DNA of 64,000 nt from Sutcliffiella deserti (GTDB lineage: Bacteria; Bacillota; Bacilli; Bacillales; Bacillaceae_I): positions 186,001-250,000 of the forward strand of contig NZ_JAIQDB010000002.1 in NCBI RefSeq assembly GCF_020037475.1, read 5' to 3'. How positions within the stretch are numbered: the stretch's first letter is position 1; each line of letters begins with the position of its first letter. The position numbers and the translations under genes were made by a program. Shown in pieces: positions 16,153 through 24,994 of the stretch. The notes beneath the pieces are model-generated. The model was given only the letters and a program-made list of their open reading frames with translations, searched no databases and was not told the DNA's origin.

Positions 16153-17256
16153 ATGACAAAGACATTAATCAGAGCGCCATTTAGAGCAGATCATGTGGGG
16201 AGTTTACTGCGCCCGGAAACAATCCATCGTGCAAGAAAGGAGTTTCAAGAAGGAACTCTTTCTTCAAGCGAACTTCACGATATTGAAACAGAAGAGATAA
16301 AAAGAATTGTTGAAAAGCAGATTGAAGTTGGACTAAAAGCTGTAACAGACGGAGAATTCCGCCGCAGATTCTGGCATACCGATTTTCTGGAACATTTAAT
16401 TGGAATAGAGGGTTATGTACCAGATCATGGCTTTCAATTTAAAGGCGAGGAAACAGAAAGGTACGATGTGTGTGTGACAGGAAAGATCTCCTTTAACCAC
16501 GACCATCCGCATGTGAAGGATTTTGTTGAATTCAAAGAAATAGTCGGGGACCGTGCAATTGCAAAACTAACAATTCCAAGTCCAAATCAATTGTTCAATG
16601 CCGGAATTCGGAACCTTGATATTTATCCGGACGTTGAAGAATATGCGAATGATGTGATCCAAACGTACCGCGATGCCATTCAAGCCTTTTATGACAAGGG
16701 TTGTCGTTATCTGCAATTAGATGATGTTTATATTGCCGGCCTTAATGCACCGGAGATTCCATTCAATGACAGCGGTTATTCGCGTCAAGAGTTGATTGAC
16801 TTGGCGCTGCATGTGGTGAACAGTGTACTAGAAGACAAACCGGAAGATCTGATTATAACCACTCACCTCTGTCGGGGTAACTACCGGTCAAAATGGGCAT
16901 TTGAAGGCAGCTACGCAAAAATTGCCCCAACATTGTTTGCAAAAGAAAAAGTGAACGGGTTCTTCCTGGAATATGACGATGATCGCTCAGGAGATTTCCA
17001 GCCACTTGAGCACATTCCAAGTGGTGGTCCCCAGGTTGTTCTTGGAGTATTCACTTCCAAGCATGGAAGTTTAGAAGATAAGGAAAACATTAAAGCACGT
17101 GTGGAAGAAGCTGCGCAATTTGTGCCATTAGAACAATTATGTATCAGCCCGCAATGCGGCTTTGCGTCCACTCATCATGGAAATATCTTGACCGAGGAAG
17201 AGCAATGGGCAAAACTGAAATACATTGTCGATATTTCTAAAGAAATCTGGGGTTGA
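16153..17256 (+). CDS. yxjG: MetE C-terminal-like methyltransferase, YxjG/YxjH type
   Basis: The 367-residue protein, with AAAGGATG upstream, begins with the cobalamin-independent methionine synthase pattern FRADHVGSLLRPE. It carries RYLQLDDVYIAGL, TTHLCRGNYRS and a late zinc-type cysteine region QCGFASTHHGN. It is half the length of MetE, like B. subtilis YxjG/YxjH, which are S-box controlled. Here too a SAM-I riboswitch precedes the gene, so it probably acts in methionine synthesis or salvage by moving a methyl group to homocysteine; the methyl donor is not established. The stop is immediately followed by a REP-like palindrome. Confidence 0.9.
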   Translation: MTKTLIRAPFRADHVGSLLRPETIHRARKEFQEGTLSSSELHDIETEEIKRIVEKQIEVGLKAVTDGEFRRRFWHTDFLEHLIGIEGYVPDHGFQFKGEETERYDVCVTGKISFNHDHPHVKDFVEFKEIVGDRAIAKLTIPSPNQLFNAGIRNLDIYPDVEEYANDVIQTYRDAIQAFYDKGCRYLQLDDVYIAGLNAPEIPFNDSGYSRQELIDLALHVVNSVLEDKPEDLIITTHLCRGNYRSKWAFEGSYAKIAPTLFAKEKVNGFFLEYDDDRSGDFQPLEHIPSGGPQVVLGVFTSKHGSLEDKENIKARVEEAAQFVPLEQLCISPQCGFASTHHGNILTEEEQWAKLKYIVDISKEIWG

Positions 17257-17282
17257 GGGACGTGGGGACAGTACAGTGTCCC
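17257..17282 (+). repeat. Variant REP directly after the yxjG stop
   Basis: GGGACGTGGGGACAGTAC then AGTGTCCC, with the outer arm changed to GGGAC/GTCCC. It begins at the base following the TGA stop. Confidence 0.6.
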
Positions 17283-17366
17283 ACTCTAGCTTCTTTTATC
17301 AAGCGAAATTCATGTTCTAGTCTCATAATCTTATAGGTGAGGTTCAGCTTTTTCGGAATCAACAAG

Positions 17367-17411
17367 ACATGTAGATAACCCTGAGGGATGGGGAAATCTA
17401 CATGTTTTTTT
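17367..17411 (+). terminator. Intrinsic terminator downstream of yxjG
   Basis: ACATGTAGA (17367-17375) and TCTACATGT (17397-17405) pair and are followed by TTTTTT. The 427-bp gap between yxjG and the oxidoreductase also holds the REP at 17257 and an unresolved AT-rich promoter region; no gene is seen in it. Confidence 0.75.
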
Positions 17412-17683
17412 AGTAGAATAATTTATGGCTGTTTTCGCATTGAGTTAAAAAACTTCTCTTCCTTTTTTGTGGAATGTACAGAACCAACGCACCCTCCTTT
17501 CCCAATCTTGTGAGCAGATCAAACTACAGCATAGACATGATTGGAGCAATTATTAGTAGAAAGGTATAATTAAAATAGAGCTATCATTCAAAGAGAGTAC
17601 TTCAAATATTGTTAGAGGCTATAAGTCGGGTTTACCATACCCATCCTTCACAATTATATTTTTCAAAAAAGGAGATGATCCAT

Positions 17684-18682
17684 ATGAAAGTCAAGTGGGG
17701 TATCATGAGTACGGCCAATATCGCGAAAAAAGCGCTAATTCCTGCACTCCAGAATTGCGAAAATGCAGAGGTTGCTGCAATTGCAAGCACAAGCGGAAAA
17801 GCGTCAGAGGTGGCAAAAGAGCTTCATATTCCAATAGCCTACGAAAGTTATGAAGAGCTGTTGGATGATCCGGAGATTCAAGCTGTCTATATCCCGCTTC
17901 CAAATACACTTCATAAAGAGTGGGTAATGAAGGCAGCCAGAAAGGGGAAGCATGTACTTTGCGAAAAACCTGCTGCACTGAATTCGGAAGATGTTCGAGA
18001 AATGGCGGATGAGTGCCTTGCCAACGATGTGCTGTTTATGGAAGCATTCATGTATCAGTTCCATCCTCAGCATCAGCGTGTAAAAGAACTGATAGCGGAA
18101 GGGGCAATCGGGGAAGTTCGTCATATGCACGCTATCTTTACCTTTCAATTAGATTTTGAAAAACATAAACAGAATATCCGGCTCAATAGGGAGCTTGGCG
18201 GAGGAAGTATATGGGATGTTGGCTGTTATTGTATCCATTCCTCCCGTTTTATTCTCGGCCAAGAGGCTTCAGAGGTATATGTAAAAGGGAATATTCATGA
18301 AGCCTTCGGTGTAGACACCAAAGCTGTGGGAATACTCAGCTTTGAAAAAGGAGTTACCGCTAGCTTCGAATGCAGTTTTGAACAGCCTATGAGGGATCTC
18401 TATGAAATTTCCGGAACTAAGGGCACTATCCAAGTGCCGGTTGCGTACCGGTCAGACCGCTTTCCAAAGGGAGAAGTCAGCATCAACATCACCAATGAAA
18501 AAGGCGAAGAAAGAAAAGAAACCTTTAAAGGAAATCAGTATGAAATCCAAGCTGCTCACTTTAGTCAATGTATATTGGAAGGGGAAATGCCAGTCTATTC
18601 AGCGGAAGAGACAATCTTGAATATCCAAACTATTCAAGCTTGTTATGAGTCTATGAAAAAGTGTTCTCCTGTAAAAGTCTAA
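17684..18682 (+). CDS. Gfo/Idh/MocA family oxidoreductase
   Basis: The start at 17684 follows GGAGATGAT and gives 332 residues. The N-terminal NAD(P)-binding part has KWGIMSTANIAKKALIPAL and the family motif CEKPAALNSEDV (with the EKP lysine). VYIPLPNTLHKEW is also typical. The C-terminal substrate part has GGSIWDVGCYCIHSSRFIL, which contains the usual catalytic D/H region. Members oxidise or reduce sugars, inositols or trans-dihydrodiols; the substrate cannot be named. No sugar-utilisation genes flank it. A terminator follows at 18692. Confidence 0.85.
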   Translation: MKVKWGIMSTANIAKKALIPALQNCENAEVAAIASTSGKASEVAKELHIPIAYESYEELLDDPEIQAVYIPLPNTLHKEWVMKAARKGKHVLCEKPAALNSEDVREMADECLANDVLFMEAFMYQFHPQHQRVKELIAEGAIGEVRHMHAIFTFQLDFEKHKQNIRLNRELGGGSIWDVGCYCIHSSRFILGQEASEVYVKGNIHEAFGVDTKAVGILSFEKGVTASFECSFEQPMRDLYEISGTKGTIQVPVAYRSDRFPKGEVSINITNEKGEERKETFKGNQYEIQAAHFSQCILEGEMPVYSAEETILNIQTIQACYESMKKCSPVKV

Positions 18683-18691
18683 ATAAGTATG

Positions 18692-18716
18692 CTGTCGCCT
18701 GTGCGGCAGTTTTTTT
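18692..18716 (+). terminator. Intrinsic terminator of the oxidoreductase gene
   Basis: CTGTCGC, CTGT loop, GCGGCAG and seven Ts. Confidence 0.8.
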
Positions 18717-18966
18717 ATGGGAAATAGATGAGACGTAGAACCAACAAAACCAGTAGATGTCTTCGCAAGTTTTATAGTAGAGAAAAGGAGCTTATCCTTA
18801 CGCCGTTCGTTGATGGTTATGCAATCCATCCTCGCAAATTCCACTCTCTCCCCCTGTCCTCCGTCCAACCATTATTCTACTATTTTCATAGAATGTATTA
18901 GAAGAGAAAGGTAGATTCCTTTTTCTTCATTAGATAGATATCCAGAGGGAAAAGGAGGTGAGTCAT

Positions 18967-19509
18967 ATGAAATATTATCATTATAAAAATCAGGAATCCT
19001 ACACAAACCACCACCATAAAAAATGCGATCCAAAAATCAACATTAATGTAAATTGCTCAGATAATGGAGATCATGATGAAACTATCGCTTTCAGAGCTGT
19101 GAATAATCTTCAACAGCGGATAGATGAAATCGATGTGTTTGAAAAAGTTCTGTTCCAAAATGAGCAATTTGATATTGGTAACGTCTATAATTCCAACAAC
19201 TCCACTTTTGTACCACGTGAGGACGGAGTCTACTATGTAGCAGGAACCGTTTCTTTCCTTCCTGATAGTACAACCGAAGATTACCGTGTGCGTGTAGAAA
19301 TACGTGTTAACGGTTTTAGTGTTGCGGCTGACAATGATTATTGGGGCGAAATTAACCAACAATTCGTATACGTCAACGCAATCAACGTATCCACTATCCT
19401 TCAACTTGAAGCTGGAGACCTCGTCGAAGTCTTCATTACCTCCACAACACCAGGGACAATCCTAATCAATGAGCCTTCCTTTAGTACTCGATTCGAAGCA
19501 AAGGCCTAA
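18967..19509 (+). CDS. C1q/TNF-like jelly-roll protein, probably spore or cell surface
   Basis: The ATG at 18967 lies eight bases after GGAGG and gives 180 residues. A short His/Asn-rich head (residues 1-30, HYKNQESYTNHHHKK) precedes a C1q-like domain (about residues 45-178). That domain has AFRA, FDIGNVYNSNNSTFVPREDG, VYYVAGTVSF and LEAGDLVEVFI in the expected order. In spore-formers such domains trimerise and occur in exosporium filament tips (the BclA type) and related surface proteins. There is no collagen-like repeat and no signal peptide, so deposition on the spore from the mother cell is plausible but inferred. Confidence 0.7.
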   Translation: MKYYHYKNQESYTNHHHKKCDPKININVNCSDNGDHDETIAFRAVNNLQQRIDEIDVFEKVLFQNEQFDIGNVYNSNNSTFVPREDGVYYVAGTVSFLPDSTTEDYRVRVEIRVNGFSVAADNDYWGEINQQFVYVNAINVSTILQLEAGDLVEVFITSTTPGTILINEPSFSTRFEAKA

Positions 19510-19521
19510 AGTATAAAGGGT

Positions 19522-19548
19522 GGGTCAAGGAACCAGTCCCCTTGACCC
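19522..19548 (-). repeat. REP palindrome, reverse copy
   Basis: GGGTCAAGGAACCAGTCCCC then TTGACCC, 12 bases after the C1q-like stop. It is the last REP before a gap of nearly 19 kb without any. Confidence 0.8.
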
Positions 19549-19669
19549 ATTAAGGAGCAATAGTCAGGAGGGAAGACCTTTTAATAACCATGAAACTCCT
19601 TTAAAATATAATGGAGAAATCATTTTTATATTGATAAAACTAAACCTTTTAGCAATGAAGGGGGTTACC

Positions 19670-20857
19670 ATGAATAACAAAGTGCAAGTTAACTATGAAT
19701 ATATGAACAGGGAACGTGGTCTCACCAGATTATGGTTAGCCTGGCCAGACAGGGAGAAGGTGACGAACTTCCACGCTACTAGGTCACCGTCCCAGCGGTC
19801 AACAATTATCGATCAGGAGCTGGCCTATTTTGAATTGGAAGCAGGGGAGAGTGTGCAGCTCTCTTACACTAGTCAAAGGTACTCGTCTGATAAAAGTCCA
19901 TTGTCCTATGATGCTCGCTCTTTTTATCTAATGTCGTCCGTTTTGTCTCCTGTGAATGATGAAATAAGAAAACTCGCACAGGAAATAACAACAGGAAGCG
20001 AAACAGAGTCTGAAAAAGCGAAGCGCCTTTTTGAATATCTTGTTGAACAGTTTCAATACGTCTATCCTCCTAAATCACGTGGTTCATCCGCATTTTTAAT
20101 CGAGAAAAAAGGGGATTGTGGGGAGTACTCCTTCCTCTATGCCGCCTTATGTCGGGCGCTTCAGATTCCTTGTCGAACCATCGTAGGAACCTGGGCAGTA
20201 GGAAAGATGCAGGCACATGTCTGGAACGAAGTATATATTGAAGAAACAGGTTGGATTCCTGTTGACTGTAGCATGGCTTACATACAAAAAAAGAAAAAGT
20301 GGCAGTTTCTATTTAGTGATGTGAAGACATTACCGTGGCGAAAATATTTTGGCTCAACAGAAGGTCAGCGGATTGTTTTTTCCTTTGACGCAGAAATTCC
20401 ATTGAAACCAGAGTATACTGGTTTTGATGAGAAGGAAGAAGCTTCCCATACGAAGCCAGCATCGTTCTTTAAAATAGAGAAAAGTCCTTTTTATTGGGGG
20501 TACCAATCACTAAAAGGTGCTGCACCCTATTTGCAACCAGCATACGTTAAATTTGATAATAAAAATTTGTTAGAAGAGGGGGCAAAAATAGACAACCGAA
20601 GCTATCTAGGGGAATGGACAGTGAAGGAGAGTGGCCTTAGGGGGTTCACGTTTTTATTAAAGAGGATTTGTTTTGCTGTGATTATTATTGGAGTAATTCT
20701 CGGTCTGCTAGTGGATAATGATTATCTAACTATAATTAATAACCTCGCCCTTGTTCTGGTTAGCGGATCTTTTTTGATAAGGGGAGAGCGGCCTTTATTG
20801 TTTGGTCCTTTTACCGTAGTTTTTTTGTTAGGATTTTTGTCGGCTGTGAGTGGATAG
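19670..20857 (+). CDS. Transglutaminase-like (cysteine protease fold) membrane protein
   Basis: The ATG at 19670 follows AAGGGGG and gives 395 residues. An upstream in-frame start would translate REP sequence and is rejected. The catalytic triad of the transglutaminase-like fold is visible: KGDCGEYSFLYAALC (Cys), MQAHVWNEVYIE (His) and GWIPVDCSMAY (Asp). Residues upstream form a beta-rich domain, and two hydrophobic segments near the C-terminus (about 330-355 and 360-392) suggest membrane anchoring. Such proteins hydrolyse or crosslink peptide bonds; the target is unknown. Confidence 0.8.
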   Translation: MNNKVQVNYEYMNRERGLTRLWLAWPDREKVTNFHATRSPSQRSTIIDQELAYFELEAGESVQLSYTSQRYSSDKSPLSYDARSFYLMSSVLSPVNDEIRKLAQEITTGSETESEKAKRLFEYLVEQFQYVYPPKSRGSSAFLIEKKGDCGEYSFLYAALCRALQIPCRTIVGTWAVGKMQAHVWNEVYIEETGWIPVDCSMAYIQKKKKWQFLFSDVKTLPWRKYFGSTEGQRIVFSFDAEIPLKPEYTGFDEKEEASHTKPASFFKIEKSPFYWGYQSLKGAAPYLQPAYVKFDNKNLLEEGAKIDNRSYLGEWTVKESGLRGFTFLLKRICFAVIIIGVILGLLVDNDYLTIINNLALVLVSGSFLIRGERPLLFGPFTVVFLLGFLSAVSG

Positions 20858-20864
20858 GGGGTAA

Positions 20865-21062
20865 GTGCGCCCAATAAACATCCCTTCCGACCCTTCCATG
20901 TTTACCCTGCCACTTGGGTTAAACACTTTTAAAGGGCAATACATCAGTTACTGGAACTATATCATGGCAGCATCCATGGTGTTCACCCTGCCAGTCCTGT
21001 TTATCTACGGATTCTTTAACCGCTACTTCATCAAAGGAATCTCATCTACAGGCGGTAAATAA
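20865..21062 (+). pseudogene. Remnant of a MalG-type sugar ABC permease
   Basis: About 65 codons encode LPLGLNTFKGQYISYWNYIM, then AASMVF, TLPVLFIYGFFNRYFIKG and ISSTGGK. This is exactly the last quarter of a MalG-family carbohydrate permease. The rest of that protein (about 200 residues, including the EAA loop) is absent upstream, where the transglutaminase gene ends. It is therefore a truncated relic, probably left by a deletion that removed a sugar transporter operon. No solute-binding protein or sister permease is nearby. Confidence 0.75.
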
Positions 21063-21668
21063 AACAGATAAAATGGTACTAAAAAGCCCGCGCTCCTTCA
21101 GATGAGTGAGGGCTCTTCGACATTTGTGGGGAGATTCCTGCGAGGGTCTGGCCCCTTTTAATAGTTTTCTTCTGCTTTCCGTTTAGTATAGAGGGTAGGA
21201 ATGTAAACTTGGAGAATGAAAGTAGAATAGGTCGAGAGTATAGGCACTTGCCTGTGTTAGTTATAATTATAAATCTGGTTGTTTATGAAAATCTAAAGAC
21301 TAGTTGATTTGATTAGTCTTATGAATAAGTAGAGTGCTTGTGAACGGAGGAGACAAATTTTTAGGAAAGTATGTCTGGATTTTGGAAGTTAAATTGTTTT
21401 ACAATAAGCCGCCAACTGTCTCTTTGTCACTCTTTAAATGTCGAACCCAAATTAAGAATATATATCATAGTTTCTCTACAAAGTATAAGTCTAAAGTTGC
21501 CTTTTTAATTGTCGAAATTTTAAGACTATTTACTCAAGGATAATTGAACTTAAATATATAATATCTACTAGTGTAAGAATTTATTGAAAATACGTCCTCT
21601 TTTACAATAAGAGTTCGTGTATGAATTAATTCTTAACAATCATTTAAGAGAGAGGATGAAACTAAAGG
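21063..21668. other. Intergenic region upstream of the Vpr-like protease
   Basis: A weak hairpin near 21085-21115 (AGCCCGCGCTCC and GAGTGAGGGCT) may end the upstream unit. The rest is AT-rich. An open frame at 21334-21543 has no ribosome site or protein-like pattern and is not called. A promoter for the protease probably lies in the last 100 bases. Confidence 0.35.
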
Positions 21669-24068
21669 ATGAGGAAGAATTTTTCAAAAGTATTATTTAT
21701 TTTTATGGCATTTGTACTTATGATTTCAACGTTTAATATTGGTGCAAATGCAAATGGGGGTAATTCACAAACAGAGGTAACTGAATTACCTATAGCTCAG
21801 CTGCATGGAGATATAGAACTATCTTCAAACAGACCGACATCTGTTATTGTCGAATTAAATGCTGAATCTATTGTAGAGGCAAAACAAAAAGGTAAAAAGC
21901 AATCAAAGGCTAACTTAAAGTCTGAAAGAAATAAAGTTATTAACGCTTTAGAAAAAGCAGTGAATAGTGCAGATGTGAACAGAGAATATGACTATGTGTT
22001 TTCTGGATTCTCTGTAGAATTACCTGCCAATGAAATTATGAATCTATTAACAATTCCAGGTGTGAAAGCTGTCTATCCGAACGTACATTATACGGCTGAA
22101 GTGATCTCCGCTGAAGAAATTTCTGCAGAGGAATTCAGCCCAGCTATGATGGAGAGTGCTCCATTCATCGGTGCCAATGAGGCGTGGGATGCTGGATTTA
22201 CTGGTGAAGGTGTTACAGTAGCCATCATCGACACGGGTGTTGATTATACTCATCCCGATTTAGTTCATGCCTTCGGAGATTATAAAGGGTGGGACTTTGT
22301 AGGTAACGACAATGATCCACAAGAAGGAGCTGGTCAGTACCACGGTACTCACGTAGCTGGTACAGTTGCAGCCAATGGAACAATCAAAGGTGTGGCGCCT
22401 GATGCTACATTGTTAGGCTACCGAGTACTGGGTCCAAACGGCGGAACAACCGAAGATGTTGTTGCGGGTATTGAGCTGGCTGTGCAAGATGGCGCGGACG
22501 TTATGAACTTATCACTAGGAAATTCACTAAATAATCCAGACTGGGCAACTTCGATTGCTTTAGACTGGGCGATGGCTGAAGGAGTAGTTGCCGTTACTTC
22601 CAATGGTAACGCTGGTCCTAACAACTGGACAGTGGGGTCACCGGGTACATCTCGTGAAGCTATTTCAGTAGGAGCTACCCAACTTCCATATAATGTTTAC
22701 AATACTTCTTTATCTACTTCGGAAGGTGTGAGTTATCCGACTGCAAAAGTGATGGGATTCCCTTCCGACGAGGAGTTACTAGCTTTAAATGACGAAGAAT
22801 ATGAGTTTGTATATGTAGGGCTTGGAGCCGTTGCTGATTTTGAGGGTAAGGATCTTGAAGGGAAAATCGCATTAATCAGCCGAGGCGAGTTTGCATTCGT
22901 TGATAAAGCAATAAATGCTAAGAACGCAGGTGCCGTTGGTGCAATTATTTTCAACAACGTTGCTGGTGAGCATGCAGATGTTCCGGGAATGGCGATACCA
23001 ACAATTAAAACGGAACTTGCAGATGGACAAAAACTTCTAGCAGAATTGGAAGCAGGAAATAACAAAGTTACTTTTAATAGTAAATTTGGACAAGCTGTTG
23101 GAGAAACGATGGCTGGTTTCTCTTCTCGTGGACCGGTAACACATACTTGGATGATCAAGCCAGATGTTTCTGCACCTGGAGTAAATATCGTAAGTACATT
23201 CCCTGGTAACAGTTATGCAGCATTACAAGGAACTAGTATGTCTTCACCCCATGTTGCTGGTGCTGCAGCATTACTACTTGAAAAACATGCTAATTGGGGA
23301 CCAGAGGATGTAAAATCTGCATTAATGAATACGGCCGTAGATGTGATTGATCCTGCTACAGGAGAAGCTTATAAACACAACTCCCAAGGTGCTGGAAGCA
23401 TCCGTGTTGTGGAAGCGTTAAATACGAAAACTCTAGTAGCTCCGGGTAGCCATTCCTTTGGTAAATTCGTGAAGGAAAGTGGTAAACAAGTAGAAAAGCA
23501 AAGCTTTAAAATTAAAAATCTTTCAGACAAAAGGAAGAATTATAGCTTTGAAGTAGAATTTGCAGGTAACCCAGATGGAATTAAAGTAATGTTAAGTAAT
23601 AATTTAAAGATACAACCAGGAAAGTCTCAACAAGTGAACTTCAAAGTTCAAATTGACACTTCCAAATTAGCTCCAGGTTATTATGAAGGCACAATACATG
23701 TAAGCGATGGTGAACAAATCATCGACGTTCCAACAATCCTGTTTGTTGGTGAGCCGGATTATCCACGAGTGACAGGTGCATTTATGGAGAAGGTAGAAGA
23801 AGGGTCATACTATGTGGGATCTTATTTACCTGGTGGTGCTGAGGTATTAGCATATGATTTATATGTATTTAATGCAGATGGTACAATTGGTGGGTTTGTC
23901 GATACATTGGGAACATTTGAAAATGCTTCTGCTCCGTACCATGAATTCCTGTGGGATGGTACAGTGCAAGGTGGTATTGAGCTTCCTGATGGGGATTGGG
24001 TGCTAGGAATTTATGTAGAGCAAGCTGGTGTTACTGAGTATAAAGCATATTTGGTTACTAAAGAGTAA
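21669..24068 (+). CDS. vpr: Vpr-like extracellular subtilisin-family serine protease
   Basis: The 799-residue protein has a signal peptide (residues 1-29, ending about NIGANAN) and an inhibitor-type propeptide (about 50-145). The S8 catalytic domain has D188 (IIDTGVDYTHPDL), H225 (YHGTHVAG) and S523 (GTSMSSPHVAG). A PA domain is inserted between His and Ser (around 390-470, GAVGAIIFNN), as in Vpr. The C-terminal 200 residues look like beta-sandwich modules. It should be secreted and degrade proteins outside the cell. Length is close to B. subtilis Vpr. The gene is monocistronic, with a terminator at 24083. Confidence 0.9.
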   Translation: MRKNFSKVLFIFMAFVLMISTFNIGANANGGNSQTEVTELPIAQLHGDIELSSNRPTSVIVELNAESIVEAKQKGKKQSKANLKSERNKVINALEKAVNSADVNREYDYVFSGFSVELPANEIMNLLTIPGVKAVYPNVHYTAEVISAEEISAEEFSPAMMESAPFIGANEAWDAGFTGEGVTVAIIDTGVDYTHPDLVHAFGDYKGWDFVGNDNDPQEGAGQYHGTHVAGTVAANGTIKGVAPDATLLGYRVLGPNGGTTEDVVAGIELAVQDGADVMNLSLGNSLNNPDWATSIALDWAMAEGVVAVTSNGNAGPNNWTVGSPGTSREAISVGATQLPYNVYNTSLSTSEGVSYPTAKVMGFPSDEELLALNDEEYEFVYVGLGAVADFEGKDLEGKIALISRGEFAFVDKAINAKNAGAVGAIIFNNVAGEHADVPGMAIPTIKTELADGQKLLAELEAGNNKVTFNSKFGQAVGETMAGFSSRGPVTHTWMIKPDVSAPGVNIVSTFPGNSYAALQGTSMSSPHVAGAAALLLEKHANWGPEDVKSALMNTAVDVIDPATGEAYKHNSQGAGSIRVVEALNTKTLVAPGSHSFGKFVKESGKQVEKQSFKIKNLSDKRKNYSFEVEFAGNPDGIKVMLSNNLKIQPGKSQQVNFKVQIDTSKLAPGYYEGTIHVSDGEQIIDVPTILFVGEPDYPRVTGAFMEKVEEGSYYVGSYLPGGAEVLAYDLYVFNADGTIGGFVDTLGTFENASAPYHEFLWDGTVQGGIELPDGDWVLGIYVEQAGVTEYKAYLVTKE

Positions 24069-24082
24069 TATTTAATGAATTG

Positions 24083-24115
24083 AGGAACATGGGAGAGATT
24101 CCGTGTTCCTTTTTT
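24083..24115 (+). terminator. Terminator of the Vpr-like gene
   Basis: GGAACATGG and CCGTGTTCC pair (one G-U) and are followed by TTTTTT. Confidence 0.85.
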
Positions 24116-24142
24116 AATTTAGAGCGAGAAAATTTTTAAGGT

Positions 24143-24162
24143 TATAATGATAGATGTAGCAA
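24143..24162 (+). promoter_or_regulatory. -10 region shared with the ketosynthase-like gene
   Basis: TATAATGATAGATGTAGCAA is identical to 6115-6134. No clear -35 box is seen here. Confidence 0.5.
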
Positions 24163-24222
24163 CATGAATAATATCTAAAAAACAACACTGCTACTCAACC
24201 ATATAAAGAAAGGATGATTAGA

Positions 24223-24600
24223 ATGCGTGCAGAAGAACTCAAAGAGAAAGCAGTATCATTTCTTCAACTTGTAGCATCCGGTAAAGTCCGCGAAGCATTT
24301 GAAAAACACGTCAGTTCTGAATTCCGCCACCACAATCCTTATTTTCCTGGAGATGCAGACTCCCTCATGTCTGCGATGGAAGAAGACGCAGCTGAAAATC
24401 CTAACAAGACTCTAGATGTGAAGCATGCTATCGCAGAAAAAGAAACCGTTACCGTTCACTCCCATATCAAGCAAAATCCGGACGACCTCGGCGGAGCTGT
24501 CGTCCATATTTTCCGCTTCCAAGGAGACCACATCATAGAATTGTGGGATGTGTGGCAAGCGGTTCCAGAGGAATCCCCTAATGAGAATGGAATATTTTAA
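24223..24600 (+). CDS. SnoaL-like (NTF2 fold) protein
   Basis: The ATG at 24223 follows AAAGGATGATTAG and gives 125 residues. The pattern of an N-terminal helix (AVSFLQLVASGKVREAF), then FRHHNPYFPGDADSL, VTVHSHIKQ and FRFQGDHIIELWDVWQ is typical of SnoaL-like polyketide-cyclase/NTF2-fold proteins. Many are small stress or metabolic enzymes of unknown substrate. Its -10 region is shared with another gene in this window. Confidence 0.75.
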   Translation: MRAEELKEKAVSFLQLVASGKVREAFEKHVSSEFRHHNPYFPGDADSLMSAMEEDAAENPNKTLDVKHAIAEKETVTVHSHIKQNPDDLGGAVVHIFRFQGDHIIELWDVWQAVPEESPNENGIF

Positions 24601-24948
24601 AGTGGTGTACGGGGACTGGTAAGTCAGAGTGGAGCGGTTTTCTCTTATCGTAAAATGCTATAGTCTTACAAATGCTAGGAGATTTAATTGTATAAAGCTC
24701 CTCTCTCCGCGCACCATTTATCGCAATCACTTAAACTCCTTTCTCACCATAAAGCTATAACTTAACGTCTGATTGGACAAACAAATGGAAGTTTTTTAAA
24801 CAGGCAATGGAGTTGACTTCTCCTTGCCTTTCCCTTGACTTATTTCTCAGTTCCCTCCCCCATTTTCCATCATTCAAAGATTCCCTAAGGACTGGTTGTA
24901 AAGAAAAACTAAAAAATGCAAAATACAACATAGCTTAATTATTTTTGC

Positions 24949-24954
24949 TATAAT
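24949..24954 (+). promoter_or_regulatory. Extended -10 promoter of the PrpR-like regulator
   Basis: TGCTATAAT, with TG one base before the hexamer. A good -35 box is not evident. Confidence 0.6.
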
Positions 24955-24971
24955 ACGATAAGTGTATAATA

Positions 24972-24991
24972 TTGCAACAAAGGGTGTTGTG
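24972..24991 (+). promoter_or_regulatory. Candidate operator over the regulator's own start
   Basis: TTGCAACAAAGGGTGTTGTG is an inverted pair of TTGCAACA-like half-sites ending three bases before the ATG. The same half-site recurs at 26844-26994, so autoregulation is likely. Confidence 0.45.
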
Positions 24992-24994
24992 TTT

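Larger units (their letters stand above)
24601..24994. other. Intergenic region upstream of the PrpR-like regulator
   Basis: Contains a half-REP-like stretch near 24610 (GGGGACTGGTAAGTC, too degenerate to call), polypyrimidine runs, an extended -10 promoter (TGCTATAAT, 24946-24954) and a candidate operator over the ribosome site (24972-24991). No gene is seen. Confidence 0.5.

Noticed and set aside
21334-21543. 69-codon open frame before the Vpr-like gene
   Set aside because: No ribosome site, no recognisable pattern, AT-rich region.
24605-24627. Possible REP (GTACGGGGACTGGTAAGTC)
   Set aside because: Only the left half resembles the family and it cannot form the hairpin.
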